A stretch of 64,000 nucleotides of DNA from Methanosarcina sp. UBA293 (GTDB lineage Archaea > Halobacteriota > Methanosarcinia > Methanosarcinales > Methanosarcinaceae): NCBI GenBank assembly GCA_002499445.1, contig DALS01000032.1, forward strand, positions 24,085 to 88,084, written 5' to 3'. A model generated the notes under the pieces. The model had not been told where the DNA came from, made no database searches, and saw only the letters and a program-made list of their open reading frames with translations. Below, piece after piece: positions 27,031 to 36,517 of the stretch (position 1 is its first letter; each line of letters begins with the position of its first letter). Made by a program: the position numbers and the translations under genes.

Positions 27031-27161
27031 ATCTTCTGGCTCAGACCAGAGAATCTGAACTCCACATTTTATTTTTTTCTTTTTGATAAGAGTTAACTAA
27101 TTGATAGGAGTTAACTAATTCTTACCCTAAAAAATATTAAATGAGTTTTGACAGGCCTCTA

Positions 27162-28319
27162 TTAAAATACCACTACTTTGCTCATTTCCATTTTAATCAG
27201 GCACGAATCTCCTGCACTCAGCCTCAAGGATTCAACAAATTGTGCAGGTACTTCTGCGATCAAAGTTTTATAATGTCTAATAAGTTTGACTGTAATCTTT
27301 TTCTTTGGTCCTTTATTGATAACGCTGCTGACATAAGCCTGATAAATATTTTTATCTTGGTCTTCAGAACCTGGAAGGAGAAAAGTTATGTCTTCTGGAT
27401 GGATTCCCCAGGAAATGAGGTTTCCTGGATTAAGTTCTAAAGAGTTTATTCTAATTTTCAGGTCTCCGCTCATTAATACTGTACTTTTGGATATCTCATC
27501 ATATCCAACAACTCTGGCATCATCAAAAAGATTTGACAAGCCAGTTAGCTCAGCCACATGCCGGTTTTCAGGATGATAAGAAATTTCGTCAAGGGTGCCA
27601 AACTGCTGAATTTTTCCTCCATGCATAACAAGAACCCTGTCTGCCAGCATAAAGGCTTCTTCCAGGCTGTGAGTAATGAACAATAACGGGATTTTGAGCT
27701 TATTTTGTAAACTCTTTATTTTTTCTATAAACTCGGTTTTTATTCCTTTGTCAAGTGCAGAGAATGGTTCATCCAGCAGTAAGAGCTCAGGTCTGGGAGC
27801 CAGAGCCCTTGCCAGAGCTACTCTCTGCTTCTGCCCGCCTGAAAGCTGGAAAGGGTAACGTTTTTCCAGCTCTTCTATGTGGAGAAGACTCATCATTTCC
27901 ATTACCCTTTCCTCCCTGCTTTCTTTATTCCAGTTTTTGAGGCCGCATTCTATGTTTTTTCTCACGTCCATATGGGGAAAGAGAGTATAGTTCTGAAAAA
28001 CATAGCCAAGATTGCGCTTCTGAATGGGCAGGTTAATTTTATTGTTTTTGTTGTAGTAAACTTTATTGTTCACAGTTATGTTTCCGCAATCAGGATCCGT
28101 GATTCCTGAGATGCATTTGAAAAGTGTGGTTTTTCCGGATCCAGATGGCCCGAAAAGTACGACAAGTTCGTTCTCCATCTCAAAGCTTACATCGAGCATA
28201 AAAGCTTTCTTGGCTTCGATTTTGGCGCCAGTTTTTGCCCTACCTTTAGCTCTGTCTCTTCTTCTTTTACTATCTTCAGCTTCGTAATAGCTTTTTCTAA
28301 GTCTGACCTTAACACCCAA
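27162..28319 (-). CDS. modC: Molybdate/tungstate ABC transporter ATP-binding protein
   Basis: 385 residues. ABC domain: Walker A GPSGSGKTTLF (about 57-67), Q-loop in YVFQNYTLFPHM, signature LSGGQKQRVALARAL (about 158-172), Walker B LLLLDEPFSALD, His-loop LLFITHSLEEA. Residues about 290-380 form the MOP/TOBE domain that binds oxyanion in this subfamily. The first 40 residues are Arg/Lys-rich and unusual. The actual start may be one of several codons, since the conserved part begins near residue 40. It forms an operon with modB and modA on the minus strand (2-base gap to modB), the classic arrangement for Mo or W uptake for formylmethanofuran dehydrogenase and nitrogenase. Confidence 0.9.
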   Translation of the reverse strand: MGVKVRLRKSYYEAEDSKRRRDRAKGRAKTGAKIEAKKAFMLDVSFEMENELVVLFGPSGSGKTTLFKCISGITDPDCGNITVNNKVYYNKNNKINLPIQKRNLGYVFQNYTLFPHMDVRKNIECGLKNWNKESREERVMEMMSLLHIEELEKRYPFQLSGGQKQRVALARALAPRPELLLLDEPFSALDKGIKTEFIEKIKSLQNKLKIPLLFITHSLEEAFMLADRVLVMHGGKIQQFGTLDEISYHPENRHVAELTGLSNLFDDARVVGYDEISKSTVLMSGDLKIRINSLELNPGNLISWGIHPEDITFLLPGSEDQDKNIYQAYVSSVINKGPKKKITVKLIRHYKTLIAEVPAQFVESLRLSAGDSCLIKMEMSKVVVF

Positions 28320-28321
28320 GT

Positions 28322-29005
28322 TTATACCTCAAACTTTTCCCTGCTGGCAATTTTTCCGGTAAGCGCAATGAACAACAGAGACATAAGAACCAGGATCAAA
28401 ACCAGTACCTGGGCAAGTTCGTTGTTACCTGCCTGAAAAGCACTGTATATTGAGATAGACATCGTGTTTGTTTTTCCTGGAATGTTCCCTGCCAGCATAA
28501 GGGTTGCTCCAAATTCTCCAACAGCCCTTGCAAAACTAAGTACCAGTCCTGCTAGTATGCCCCTTTTTGCAAGAGGAAGTGTTATTAGAAGAGCAGTTTC
28601 AATTTCACTTCTTCCAAGAATATAGGCTGCATATTCAAGCTCTTTATCTACGGCTTCAATGGCTGCCTGTGCGGTTCTCACCATAAGCGGAAGGGAAACT
28701 GTATAAGCTGCAATAACTGCGGCCTGCCTGGTAAACATAATCCCGGTTCCCAGAACATTGAAAATCAAGTGCCCAATAAATCCGTTTTTTCCTACCAGAA
28801 TAACCAGAAGATAGCCAATTACAGTAGGTGGAAGGACTAAAGGAAGTGTTACCAGCAGTTCTGCAAGCTTTTTCCCTCGGAAATCACGCCTCGCGAATAT
28901 ATAAGCTATTACTACCCCACTGCACAGCACGAGTAGGGATGACATAGTAGCTATCCAAAGCGTAATGGATAAAGGAAACCAGATCTGGTCCAGCATAGGG
29001 ATCAT
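28322..29005 (-). CDS. modB: Molybdate/tungstate ABC transporter permease
   Basis: 227 residues, about five or six transmembrane helices. The EAA motif, docking site for the ATPase, is seen as EYAAYILGRSEIETALLITLPLAKRGI (about 125-150), followed by ARAVGEFGATLMLAGN (about 165-180), characteristic of ModB/CysT permeases. It is encoded between modA and modC with spacings of 2 and 10 bases, so it is translationally linked. Confidence 0.93.
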   Translation of the reverse strand: MIPMLDQIWFPLSITLWIATMSSLLVLCSGVVIAYIFARRDFRGKKLAELLVTLPLVLPPTVIGYLLVILVGKNGFIGHLIFNVLGTGIMFTRQAAVIAAYTVSLPLMVRTAQAAIEAVDKELEYAAYILGRSEIETALLITLPLAKRGILAGLVLSFARAVGEFGATLMLAGNIPGKTNTMSISIYSAFQAGNNELAQVLVLILVLMSLLFIALTGKIASREKFEV

Positions 29006-29015
29006 TTAATTCTTG

Positions 29016-29807
29016 TCACTTGGATAACACCGTAAATCCGTACTTTTCCAGTATTTCTTGTCCTTCCTCTCCAGTAATAAAATCGACAAAGTTCTGTGCC
29101 TCTTCTTTATGCTCGGACGGAGAAACTACAGCTATCGGATAATTAACAGGGGTACTGACAGGCACACTGGCAACGATTTTGATGGTTCCAGGCGTTGCAG
29201 TTTTTGCATCAGTCATGTATACAAAACCTGCGTCAACTTCCCCTCTTTCCACATATACAAGGACCTGTTTGACGTCTTCGGCAAGCACCACTTTCTTTTC
29301 AAGTTGATCCCACAGACCTGCCTCAGTCAGTGTTAAACGTGTGTATTTCCCAACAGGGGCTGTATCCGGATTTCCAATTCCGATTTTTTCCACTTGAGGA
29401 TCTTTTAGATCTTGCAGGCTTGTTATATCAAGAGTGCTTTTTTCAGGAGTAATGAGAACAAGTGAGTTTTGAGCAAAATCTTTTCTTGAGCTGTTAACGA
29501 TAAGGTTTTTATCGCCAAGCATATCCATCTGATTTTGGTCAGCTGAAGCAAAAACATCAACAGGTGCTCCTCCTTCTATTTGCGCACGCAGACTACCTGA
29601 ACCTCCAAAATTCAGGTTTACTTGAGCTCCGGGATGTTCTTCTTTGTATTGCGAAGCTATGTCCGTAAAAGCTTCAGTAAGGCTGGCAGCTGCAGAGACA
29701 GTTATAACATTGGGATCCTGCTCGTAAGTTGGGAACATTATCATTACTAAAGCTAGTATACCCAGAACAGCAACAGTAGCATAAATTATCTTTTTATTTT
29801 TTTCCAT
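29016..29807 (-). CDS. modA: Molybdate/tungstate-binding protein of the ABC transporter
   Basis: 263 residues. An N-terminal hydrophobic segment (6-25) without a lipobox Cys suggests it is held by an uncleaved helix. The binding domain then shows VSAAASLTEAFTDIASQY (about 37-54), VNLNFGGSGSLRAQIEGGAPVDVFASADQNQMD (about 63-95) and the C-terminal YPIAVVSPSEHKEEAQNFVDFI, as in ModA. It catches MoO4/WO4 outside the membrane for ModBC. The gene is first in the operon, with a GAGGAG site and a palindromic operator-like element upstream (29888-29909). Confidence 0.93.
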   Translation of the reverse strand: MEKNKKIIYATVAVLGILALVMIMFPTYEQDPNVITVSAAASLTEAFTDIASQYKEEHPGAQVNLNFGGSGSLRAQIEGGAPVDVFASADQNQMDMLGDKNLIVNSSRKDFAQNSLVLITPEKSTLDITSLQDLKDPQVEKIGIGNPDTAPVGKYTRLTLTEAGLWDQLEKKVVLAEDVKQVLVYVERGEVDAGFVYMTDAKTATPGTIKIVASVPVSTPVNYPIAVVSPSEHKEEAQNFVDFITGEEGQEILEKYGFTVLSK

Positions 29808-29887
29808 ATCTACTCCTCTTATGGGAACGAAACTTCCTCTGATAGTAGTGAAATCGTATTACAAACAATATTGATTATATATGAGGT

Positions 29888-29909
29888 GTTATGTATGATT
29901 AAACATAAC
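29888..29909. promoter_or_regulatory. Palindrome upstream of modA, ModE-like operator candidate
   Basis: GTTATGT (29888-29894) and ACATAAC (29903-29909) are a perfect inverted repeat with an 8-base spacer, flanked by CG. The layout resembles ModE boxes (inverted GTTATAT-like arms). It sits directly upstream of the likely TATA box (TATATAT, about 29876-29882) of the minus-strand modABC operon, where a metal-responsive regulator could block or recruit TFB. No regulator gene is adjacent. Confidence 0.45.
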
Positions 29910-30003
29910 GCTTTTCTTCCTTTACATTAGTAGTATAAGAAGATTCCCGGTGAAACCTCAAGAAAGTTTTTGCAAGATTGTATGGCTATAAAAACAGGTG
30001 ATT

Positions 30004-30834
30004 TTAAGATTCCGAATAAACTTTTGTGAACTCGGCACCAAGCGTAATCATAATTGAAGAATAGTAGAACAGAAGAAATAAACCGATAATTGACCCTATT
30101 GCTCCGTATACGCTTGTAGGGCTACTGTATGCAAAATAAAGTACAAGGGCATATTTTCCAATTGTTACAAGAATTGCTGTTACGGAAGACCCTACAAAAA
30201 TCGATTTGAAATCAAAACTCTTATCGGGAAGTACTCTATACACCAGTATAAAAAACAGCACAAGAATAAGAAAGCTGGCTATTGAGCCTGTGTAATCAGC
30301 GATTAGAGGCGAAAATGGCAGAAATTGCTGGAACAATTTTGAAGCAGTATAAAGAAACCCTTCAACAAGTATGCTTATTACGAGCAGCCCTCCAAAGAGA
30401 ATGACAATAACAAAAGATGTCACGATATCCTTTATAAAGTCTTTAAGATTATTGGCTTCAGTGGGCTTGATATCCCAGGCTCGTTCAAGGAAAATCTTCA
30501 ATTGCCTGAAAATATTACTAGCACTCCAGAACAGTAAAATAAGACCGATTAATGCATTTATTGACAGAGAACTGAGTTCGGGAATACGTTCAAAAAGTAA
30601 AATTATCATATTTCTCATTGCTTCGTCTATGATTCCCTCAAGATGATTGAGTATGTTATCCTGAATACTTTTTGATTTCAAAAAAATTCCGCCTATAGAT
30701 GCCGAAAGTAATAGGAGAGAAGGAAGACTCAATACAAAATAGAATGCCAGCGCAGCGCTGTGTGTCAATGCATTGTCTTCCAGCCATTCCTTCACCGTTC
30801 TAGTAACCAGATTTTTTACGTACCCCAGACCCAT
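30004..30834 (-). CDS. YihY/BrkB family inner-membrane protein
   Basis: 276 residues, about six transmembrane helices. Typical features are WLEDNALTHSAALAFYFVLSLPSLLLLSASIGG at the start (about 15-47), LFWSASNIFRQLKIFLERAW (about 98-117), YRVLPDKSFDFKSIFVGSSVTAI (about 198-220), and the final GAIGSIIGLFLLFYYSSIMITLGAEFTKVY. Members were once called ribonuclease BN but are membrane proteins of unclear role (proposed transporters). It is monocistronic. Confidence 0.9.
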   Translation of the reverse strand: MGLGYVKNLVTRTVKEWLEDNALTHSAALAFYFVLSLPSLLLLSASIGGIFLKSKSIQDNILNHLEGIIDEAMRNMIILLFERIPELSSLSINALIGLILLFWSASNIFRQLKIFLERAWDIKPTEANNLKDFIKDIVTSFVIVILFGGLLVISILVEGFLYTASKLFQQFLPFSPLIADYTGSIASFLILVLFFILVYRVLPDKSFDFKSIFVGSSVTAILVTIGKYALVLYFAYSSPTSVYGAIGSIIGLFLLFYYSSIMITLGAEFTKVYSES

Positions 30835-31194
30835 ATTTTCTCTGGTAAATAATGTATTACAATTTTATAAAATAGCTCTTGTCAAATTAAAGTAGTAAGC
30901 TATGAAAGAAAGAAGCATAGCCAGAGTAAAATCGAACAGACAGGAACAAAAATTGAGCTAAAGATAAGGAGCTGATCCCAAAACTCAAAATTGCTTCTCT
31001 GAATCCTGTGTTCTGAATAATCGATCAAGTTTCAGATCACGAAAAACGATTTTAAAAATTTAACAATTTGAGAATAAAATTGGTTTTGGGATGGGCTCAA
31101 GTATAAAAGATTAAGACATATTTAAAGACACATAACTGGTCCAAACCGGTTAAATTGGGTAAACTGGAAAAAATGGTTAAGAGGAGGGTAATAG
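30835..31194. other. Divergent spacer with dispersed repeat copy B
   Basis: 360 bases. 30970-31098 is the inverted-repeat element. Outside it are promoters for yihY-like and DUF488 genes. No gene is seen. Confidence 0.45.
30970..31098. repeat. Dispersed inverted-repeat element, copy B
   Basis: About 129 bp. GAGCTGATCCCAAAACTCAA at the left is matched by the reverse complement of GGTTTTGGGATGGGCTC at the right (about 15 of 18 positions). The interior is A+T-rich with a conserved CTGAATCC segment and TTCTGAATAATCGA, shared with copy A at 22195. Confidence 0.65.
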
Positions 31195-31560
31195 TTGATT
31201 CTAGTAAAAAGAGTTTACGAACAACCATCCGATCAGGATGGACTTAGGGTGCTTGTGGATAGGCTTTGGCCCAGAGGGCTGAGAAAAAGTGAAGCAAGGT
31301 TTGATCTCTGGATAAAGGAAATAGCTCCTGAGAATAGTCTCAGGAAATGGTTTTCCCATGATCCAGAAAAATGGGAAGAATTCAGGAAATGCTATCTTAG
31401 AGAACTGGAGCAAAAAGAAGAGCATGTACAAGGACTCCTCGAAAAAGTGAGAGAAAGAAAAAATCTTACCCTGCTCTATTCTGCAAAGGATGAGACCTTT
31501 AATAATGCTGTAGTTCTAAAGGAATACCTGGAATCCAGATTAAAAAGCCAGGAGCTTTGA
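31195..31560 (+). CDS. DUF488 family protein
   Basis: 121 residues. VKRVYEQPSDQDGLRVLVDRLWPRG (4-28) and DLWIKEIAPENSLRKWFSHDPEKWEEF (about 37-63) are the family signature, ending in TLLYSAKDETFNNAVVLKEYL. It is small and soluble and its function is unknown. The start is TTG 31195, supported by a GAGGAGGG site seven bases upstream. It is monocistronic. Confidence 0.9.
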   Translation: MILVKRVYEQPSDQDGLRVLVDRLWPRGLRKSEARFDLWIKEIAPENSLRKWFSHDPEKWEEFRKCYLRELEQKEEHVQGLLEKVRERKNLTLLYSAKDETFNNAVVLKEYLESRLKSQEL

Positions 31561-31803
31561 AAACCTTAATTGGATATAAAAGCTGGATGGCAGAATAGCT
31601 GACAGGATAGCTGACAAACTTTTTGCAGGTTATTTCCATCCTTTAGATTTGTTTTTCAGGTTAATTTGTATATAGTTTCGCTTGATCTTTTTGAAAATAG
31701 TTTCCTGACGCCTAAAAATAAATTTTTTCACTAATATTATAAAAAATATAGCTGCTGATGCCTTCAAAACGAAGGATCGCCAGCTCCCTGCACCGGAATC
31801 AAA

Positions 31804-33357
31804 TTATGATGCAAGGGTTTTGAATGCTTCGGGGACACAGAGGCTGATTTTGTGCTTGATAGTTTTTCGAATCTCCCCTATCATATTCATTTCAGTATTG
31901 TCCAGGATTTTTGCCCTGTGGACAATCAGGAAATACCCAACTATAAAGGCTGCGTACTCCCAGGTCGCTCCAGTAAGCAGGTGCACATTCTTGGCTGCGA
32001 GCATGAATCCGACCACGAGGATAACGATAAAAGTCAATCTCCTGTACATCGAGGTGAACGGATGCATGTGCTGCTTCCTCCAGGCTCTTAAAGTCATCGA
32101 GACTTCAATCGATGCATAGGATACCGCAGTCCCTATAGCTGCACCTACCATGCCATACTCAGGTATAAGCATGAAGTTGATGACGGCATTAATGCCTGCA
32201 CTTGCTACCGAGCACTTCATAAGGAAGTCCGAGTCTCCAGATGCCAGCAGGGTATGATAGTTAAATCCGAAATATGAGTTTGCTATGAACCCTAGGGCAA
32301 GAATACGCAGGGATGTGGCGCCGCTTACGTATTGTGCCCCGTAGAGCTTAGTAATGAAGTACTCAGGGTACACGAATATCAGTGCGAAGAGAGGGAACGT
32401 AAGCAGGAAACACCATTTCGTCATTACAGCATAAATTGAACCGAGTGGCGCGGTATTATTTTGACCCCAGAGTCTGGATGTTACAGGGACATACACATAG
32501 CCCATGGAAGCAATTACCAGAGACAGGAACCCTACAAGAGGGTACACTGCATTGTAAATCCCAACGACTTCAGCCGACTTGAAGTAGCCAAGCATTATTG
32601 TGTCTATCCAGCTCATCAAATTCAGCAGAGTTGCTGTTATCAAAAGTGGGAATGAATACCTTATCAACTGCCTGGTAGTATCACTGAATTGAATTTTCCG
32701 TTCCTGTTTAGCTGCCTGTTTAATTGGCGGCTTCTTTATGAAGTATATGGACATTATGACGAAGGTGAAGACCATTGAAAGCAGGTCTGCAAACACAACT
32801 CCTTTTAGGGAAACTCCTATGAATACAGCAGCTGAAGCGAATCCAAGCAGGGATATCGGCCTTATAATGTTGTAAAAATACATGTTAACATTGGTACGGT
32901 CGAATCCTCTGTAGATCGCTACTGTTAGGTTCAGGAGTATGGTGAACGGAACCGCAAAGACCAGGATCTTCACCACGGACAGGATTTTGCCCTGTGCGTC
33001 AAAGCTATTTCCAGCCAAACTCTGGAACAAAGAGGGTGAGACTAGAATTGAAAGTAGACCTGCAATCAAGCCCATAAGCATGGCTGAAACTATTAGTTCG
33101 TGTAACTTCTGTTCCTCATGCCTACCCCTGAAGAATGCGATATATCTTGGTACTCCTTCGTTAAGTCCAAGGGTTGCGACTGCGCCTGTAATTGAGATTA
33201 CAGTAAGTGCGAGAGAGTAGGTGCCAAAATCAGCTGGTGAGAGATGTGATGTGAGTACTTTTTTAGTAATGATATCGAGAAGCATTCCAATGAAGGTTCC
33301 TGCAAGTATTACACCGGAACCTGCCACTATCCGGTTGACCGAGTCGTTAACTGACAT
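31804..33357 (-). CDS. Polysaccharide flippase (Wzx/RfbX-like, MATE-fold superfamily)
   Basis: 517 residues, about 14 transmembrane helices. The start IVAGSGVILAGTFIGMLLDIITKKVLTSHLSPADFGTYSLA is the usual flippase N-terminus. Conserved pieces include GLNEGVPRYIAFFRGR (about 63-78), the central loop IKQAAKQERKIQFS, and a long mid-protein helix set. Such proteins flip lipid-linked sugars for surface glycans or S-layer glycosylation. Glycosyltransferases are not adjacent. An unknown gene (33379) lies 21 bases upstream and may be co-transcribed. Confidence 0.88.
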   Translation of the reverse strand: MSVNDSVNRIVAGSGVILAGTFIGMLLDIITKKVLTSHLSPADFGTYSLALTVISITGAVATLGLNEGVPRYIAFFRGRHEEQKLHELIVSAMLMGLIAGLLSILVSPSLFQSLAGNSFDAQGKILSVVKILVFAVPFTILLNLTVAIYRGFDRTNVNMYFYNIIRPISLLGFASAAVFIGVSLKGVVFADLLSMVFTFVIMSIYFIKKPPIKQAAKQERKIQFSDTTRQLIRYSFPLLITATLLNLMSWIDTIMLGYFKSAEVVGIYNAVYPLVGFLSLVIASMGYVYVPVTSRLWGQNNTAPLGSIYAVMTKWCFLLTFPLFALIFVYPEYFITKLYGAQYVSGATSLRILALGFIANSYFGFNYHTLLASGDSDFLMKCSVASAGINAVINFMLIPEYGMVGAAIGTAVSYASIEVSMTLRAWRKQHMHPFTSMYRRLTFIVILVVGFMLAAKNVHLLTGATWEYAAFIVGYFLIVHRAKILDNTEMNMIGEIRKTIKHKISLCVPEAFKTLAS

Positions 33358-33378
33358 GTTAACACCGTTTTATTACAG

Positions 33379-33744
33379 TTAATTCCCGACTTCCAGAGTC
33401 AAAGGGCGGGAATAACACTCGGTTGCCTGATCAGTGATGGCTTGTAAGCGGCTCTCAGTCAGCTGCAAGTTAAAGTCTAAGAGGCTTTTTTTTGCGGTTT
33501 GCAGGAAAGTTAAGCCTTGCTCTTCAGTCTTGCAGGTATTACCAAATAGGGTATTGGTATCGTATAGGATAAAAAATCTCATTTTAGGGTTTCGGGTTTC
33601 AAAATTTGCTGTTTTGAATTCCTTTAAACAGCTGTGAGTTTTTATTTTGTCTGCGGATCTGTATTTTTGCTCAACTTCTTGTCTGGCTGCTCCTTTTTGA
33701 GCTTTCAAGACAAGGTCTATCAGGGGTTTCTTGATAAGCTGCAT
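33379..33744 (-). CDS. Unrecognised 121-residue protein upstream of the flippase gene
   Basis: Basic, soluble, with no motif I know. It has a Lys-rich N-terminal helix (LKAQKGAARQEVEQKYRSADK), a Cys pair (38 and 71), and a late Leu-rich stretch (FLQTAKKSLLDFNLQLTESRLQAI). An AAAGGT site lies 11 bases before the ATG. The gap of 21 bases to the flippase gene suggests one transcript. It could also be a spurious or decayed frame, because the long DNA upstream is non-coding and repetitive. Confidence 0.4.
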   Translation of the reverse strand: MQLIKKPLIDLVLKAQKGAARQEVEQKYRSADKIKTHSCLKEFKTANFETRNPKMRFFILYDTNTLFGNTCKTEEQGLTFLQTAKKSLLDFNLQLTESRLQAITDQATECYSRPLTLEVGN

Positions 33745-34770
33745 GATTTCTTACGACCTTTAGGGTTAGATCGGAGCTAAATCGTCGATTGGATCCAGGG
33801 GTCAATTTCTAGGTTGGATCACAGGTTGAGTCCTTGGTTGGGTCCCGAAATGGCTCGAAAAAGGATTTGGGTTGGATTAATCCTCAATTGGATGTCGAGT
33901 TCGAGGCTGGTTTTGGGTTGAATCCGAGAGGACCCCTTTTGGATCGCAGGTTTGGGTTTTGGGCTGGATCCCAGGTAGAGGTTCTCTATGAATCATAGGG
34001 TGGATGCCATGTAAGAACCTCTGTATTATAGGGCGAATCCATGATAAGATTCGGAGTTGGATTATGGAAGGTGGGTCTGGGTTTTACCCGCCTTGCGTAT
34101 AATTATGATTTGCTTCTGAATTCAACAGACTTCTTGCCTGTTATCCGAAGCTGAGAATCTGTTTTTGCTGCTTGAGCCTGTTTACAAAACTGGTTGAGCC
34201 ATTTTCCTTTTGACTCCACAAGTGTTCATAATCAATTTAACCATTTTATTCGTGGCAAAGCAAATTCTAGATGTAACTCAGTTTTCTGAAACTTGAAGGA
34301 AAATAAACTCATCAAATATATTTTAAAATCCCCCCAAGATTTCTATTGAGTAGCTCCACAACTAGATATAAAAGCTTTTCGGAATTATTCTTGACTTACC
34401 ATAATGAGATAAGATAGTTACGTGAAGGGAAATTGATTTAATAAGTCTCCTATCTGGATTATAGCGGACGTCGGTTCTCGGTTTTTGCAGCTATTAATCT
34501 GGAGAAATCTTATAACAATAAAGATCTCAGATTGAGAAAATAAGTCTTTAAAGACCCTAAAATATGACCTGAAAATCTGATTAACCCAATCAGGAAAGTC
34601 CTAATTTCTTTTATTCGGAAAGGAATGATCCTGGTTCAGAGGAGTTTTTATTATATTATTTACGTGCAGGTAGGGTAGAAAAACCATTCTCAAAGACAGG
34701 GGATAAATAGAAAAGATGATGAAAGGAGTTAGATTAAACTCACTAGCTCCTATGAGAAGTCACAACAGAT
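33745..34770. other. 1-kb non-coding region with degenerate GGTTGGATC repeats
   Basis: 33760-34080 is G/T-rich with a dozen or so variants of TTGGATC or GGTTGGRTC at irregular intervals, unlike the A+T-rich spacers nearby. An inverted pair AGAGGTTCT/AGAACCTCT occurs near 33976-34025. The frames are closed by many stops. The remaining sequence (34090-34770) is A+T-rich, and no gene is visible. It may be a decayed protein-coding repeat or a structured RNA. Confidence 0.5.
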
Positions 34771-34842
34771 AAACTGTCAACTGCATTTAAACTGTCAACT
34801 ACATTTAAACTGTGAACTATATTTAAACTATGAACTACATTT
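34771..34842. repeat. 18-bp tandem repeat, four units, touching the phosphorylase stop codon
   Basis: Units AAACTGTCAACTGCATTT, AAACTGTCAACTACATTT, AAACTGTGAACTATATTT and AAACTATGAACTACATTT are exactly contiguous. The last bases overlap the stop codon of the glucan phosphorylase gene. Confidence 0.95.
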
Positions 34843-36517
34843 ATAAATAGGCATGTGTAACATAACGCCGCATCATTCTGTGACTGTTGAAATAGTAAGC
34901 TATCATGCCTATAGAGTTGTTTATTAACCTAACCCACTCGTCCCTCCGGTCATAGTACATAGGAACGATAATATAATACAGTTTATTATAAAGGTCGCTA
35001 AGCTCGGCGGCTTTCGCTTCTTCTTCAGAAAAGTTTTCTTCGGGCTGAGGCCCAATTGCCCAGCCGGTCACGCCTTCAATCCAACCTTCGATCCACCAGC
35101 CGTCAAGCACGCTGAAATTCACAACCCCATTATGGGCAGCTTTCATCCCACTTGTGCCTGAAGCCTCATAGGGACGGGTTGGAGTATTCAGCCAGAGATC
35201 GACCCCAGATACCATTTTTGCGGCCAGGTCTATATCATAGTTTTCCAGAAAAACAATCTTTATTTCTTCCCTTAGGATTTCTATATCTTTGAAGATGTCC
35301 CTTATAATCTGTTTTCCAGCCTCGTCACGCGGGTGGGCTTTGCCTGCAAAGATAAGTTGAATTTTGCCTCTCCGGTTTATTTTTTTGAGCATCTCAAGGT
35401 CTGAAAGAACAAGAGTTGCACGCTTGTATTCAGTCATGCGCCGTGCAAAGCCTATAGTAAAGGTCTCATAATCCATACCCACGCCTGTCTTTTCATTCAC
35501 CTCATCAATAAGAGCTTTTTTTGCGTTCCAATGTGCTTCCCAGATTTCGGTGTCCGGAATTCCATCTACCCTTACCAGAAGTTCAGGCTCATTTGCCCAG
35601 CCAGGCAGGTATCGGTCATACAGTTTCCTGAAATAAGGAGAAGTCCAGGTATATGAGTGGATACCGTTTGTGATCGCCTGGATCTTGTAGCCAGGAAAGA
35701 TTTCACTTGAGACCAGGCTGTGTCTCTTCGTGACTCCATTGATGTAGTTCGACAGGTTAAGGGCAAAGAGGCTTGTATTGAAGCGGTCGGCACCTCCAAA
35801 TCTTCTGAGGATATCTACATCGCTTTTGTCCTGAAAAAGGTCTTCTACAAGCCCATAATCAAATTTATCGTGCCCTGCTTCCACAGGGGTATGCGTAGTA
35901 AAAATACAGAGTTCCTTTACTTTCATAGGATCAGTGCCGTTACGCCTCAGGAGTTCCAAACCTAGCAGACTCGAATGACCTTCGTTCATATGGTACTTTC
36001 TGACCCTGAACCCCAGAGTCTCAAGCATTCTCACTCCTCCTATCCCTAATATCATTTCCTGCTTGAGCCTGTAACGTTGGTCTCCTCCATAAAGAGAATC
36101 CGTAATTCTGCGGTCCTCCCAGTCATTCCCTTCGACATTGGTATCAAGGAAAATAATGGGAACACAGCCTCCAGTAAGGCTTTTACAACTATACAACCAG
36201 GCTCTGATTTTAACATCCCGATTCTGAATCTTTACGCTTACATCTTCTACAAGCAACGTCATGAAACGGGCAGGATTCCACTCTTCAGTGTGCTCTACCT
36301 GATTTCCAGAAGGATCAAGAATTTGCCTGAAATAACCTTTGTTGCTTACCAGCGTTACTGCCACTAGTGGAATATTCAGGTCTGCAGCCGAGCGAATAGT
36401 ATCTCCTGCAAGTATGCCCAAACCTCCTGAATAAGTCGGGATTTCGCTATTAAGTCCGATTTCCATAGAAAAATAAGCAATTTTTTGTCCTTTCAATACT
36501 CCCTGAAGATTATCCAT
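34841..36517 (-). CDS. Alpha-glucan phosphorylase (GT35, short archaeal type)
   Basis: 558 residues, the shorter alpha-glucan phosphorylase type rather than the 800-residue enzyme. IAYFSMEIGLNSEIPTYSGGLGILAGDTIRSAADLNIPLVAVTL opens it (about 13-56). The NEGHSSLLGLELLRRNG (about 179-195) and THTPVEAGHDKFDY segments follow, then YKRATLVLSDLEML and the PLP-Lys motif EASGTSGMKAAHNGVVNFSVLDGWWIEG (about 448-475). It phosphorolyses glycogen or starch to glucose-1-phosphate in the cytoplasm. It is monocistronic. The start ATG 36517 has a GGATGTTG stretch upstream. Confidence 0.93.
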   Translation of the reverse strand: MDNLQGVLKGQKIAYFSMEIGLNSEIPTYSGGLGILAGDTIRSAADLNIPLVAVTLVSNKGYFRQILDPSGNQVEHTEEWNPARFMTLLVEDVSVKIQNRDVKIRAWLYSCKSLTGGCVPIIFLDTNVEGNDWEDRRITDSLYGGDQRYRLKQEMILGIGGVRMLETLGFRVRKYHMNEGHSSLLGLELLRRNGTDPMKVKELCIFTTHTPVEAGHDKFDYGLVEDLFQDKSDVDILRRFGGADRFNTSLFALNLSNYINGVTKRHSLVSSEIFPGYKIQAITNGIHSYTWTSPYFRKLYDRYLPGWANEPELLVRVDGIPDTEIWEAHWNAKKALIDEVNEKTGVGMDYETFTIGFARRMTEYKRATLVLSDLEMLKKINRRGKIQLIFAGKAHPRDEAGKQIIRDIFKDIEILREEIKIVFLENYDIDLAAKMVSGVDLWLNTPTRPYEASGTSGMKAAHNGVVNFSVLDGWWIEGWIEGVTGWAIGPQPEENFSEEEAKAAELSDLYNKLYYIIVPMYYDRRDEWVRLINNSIGMIAYYFNSHRMMRRYVTHAYL

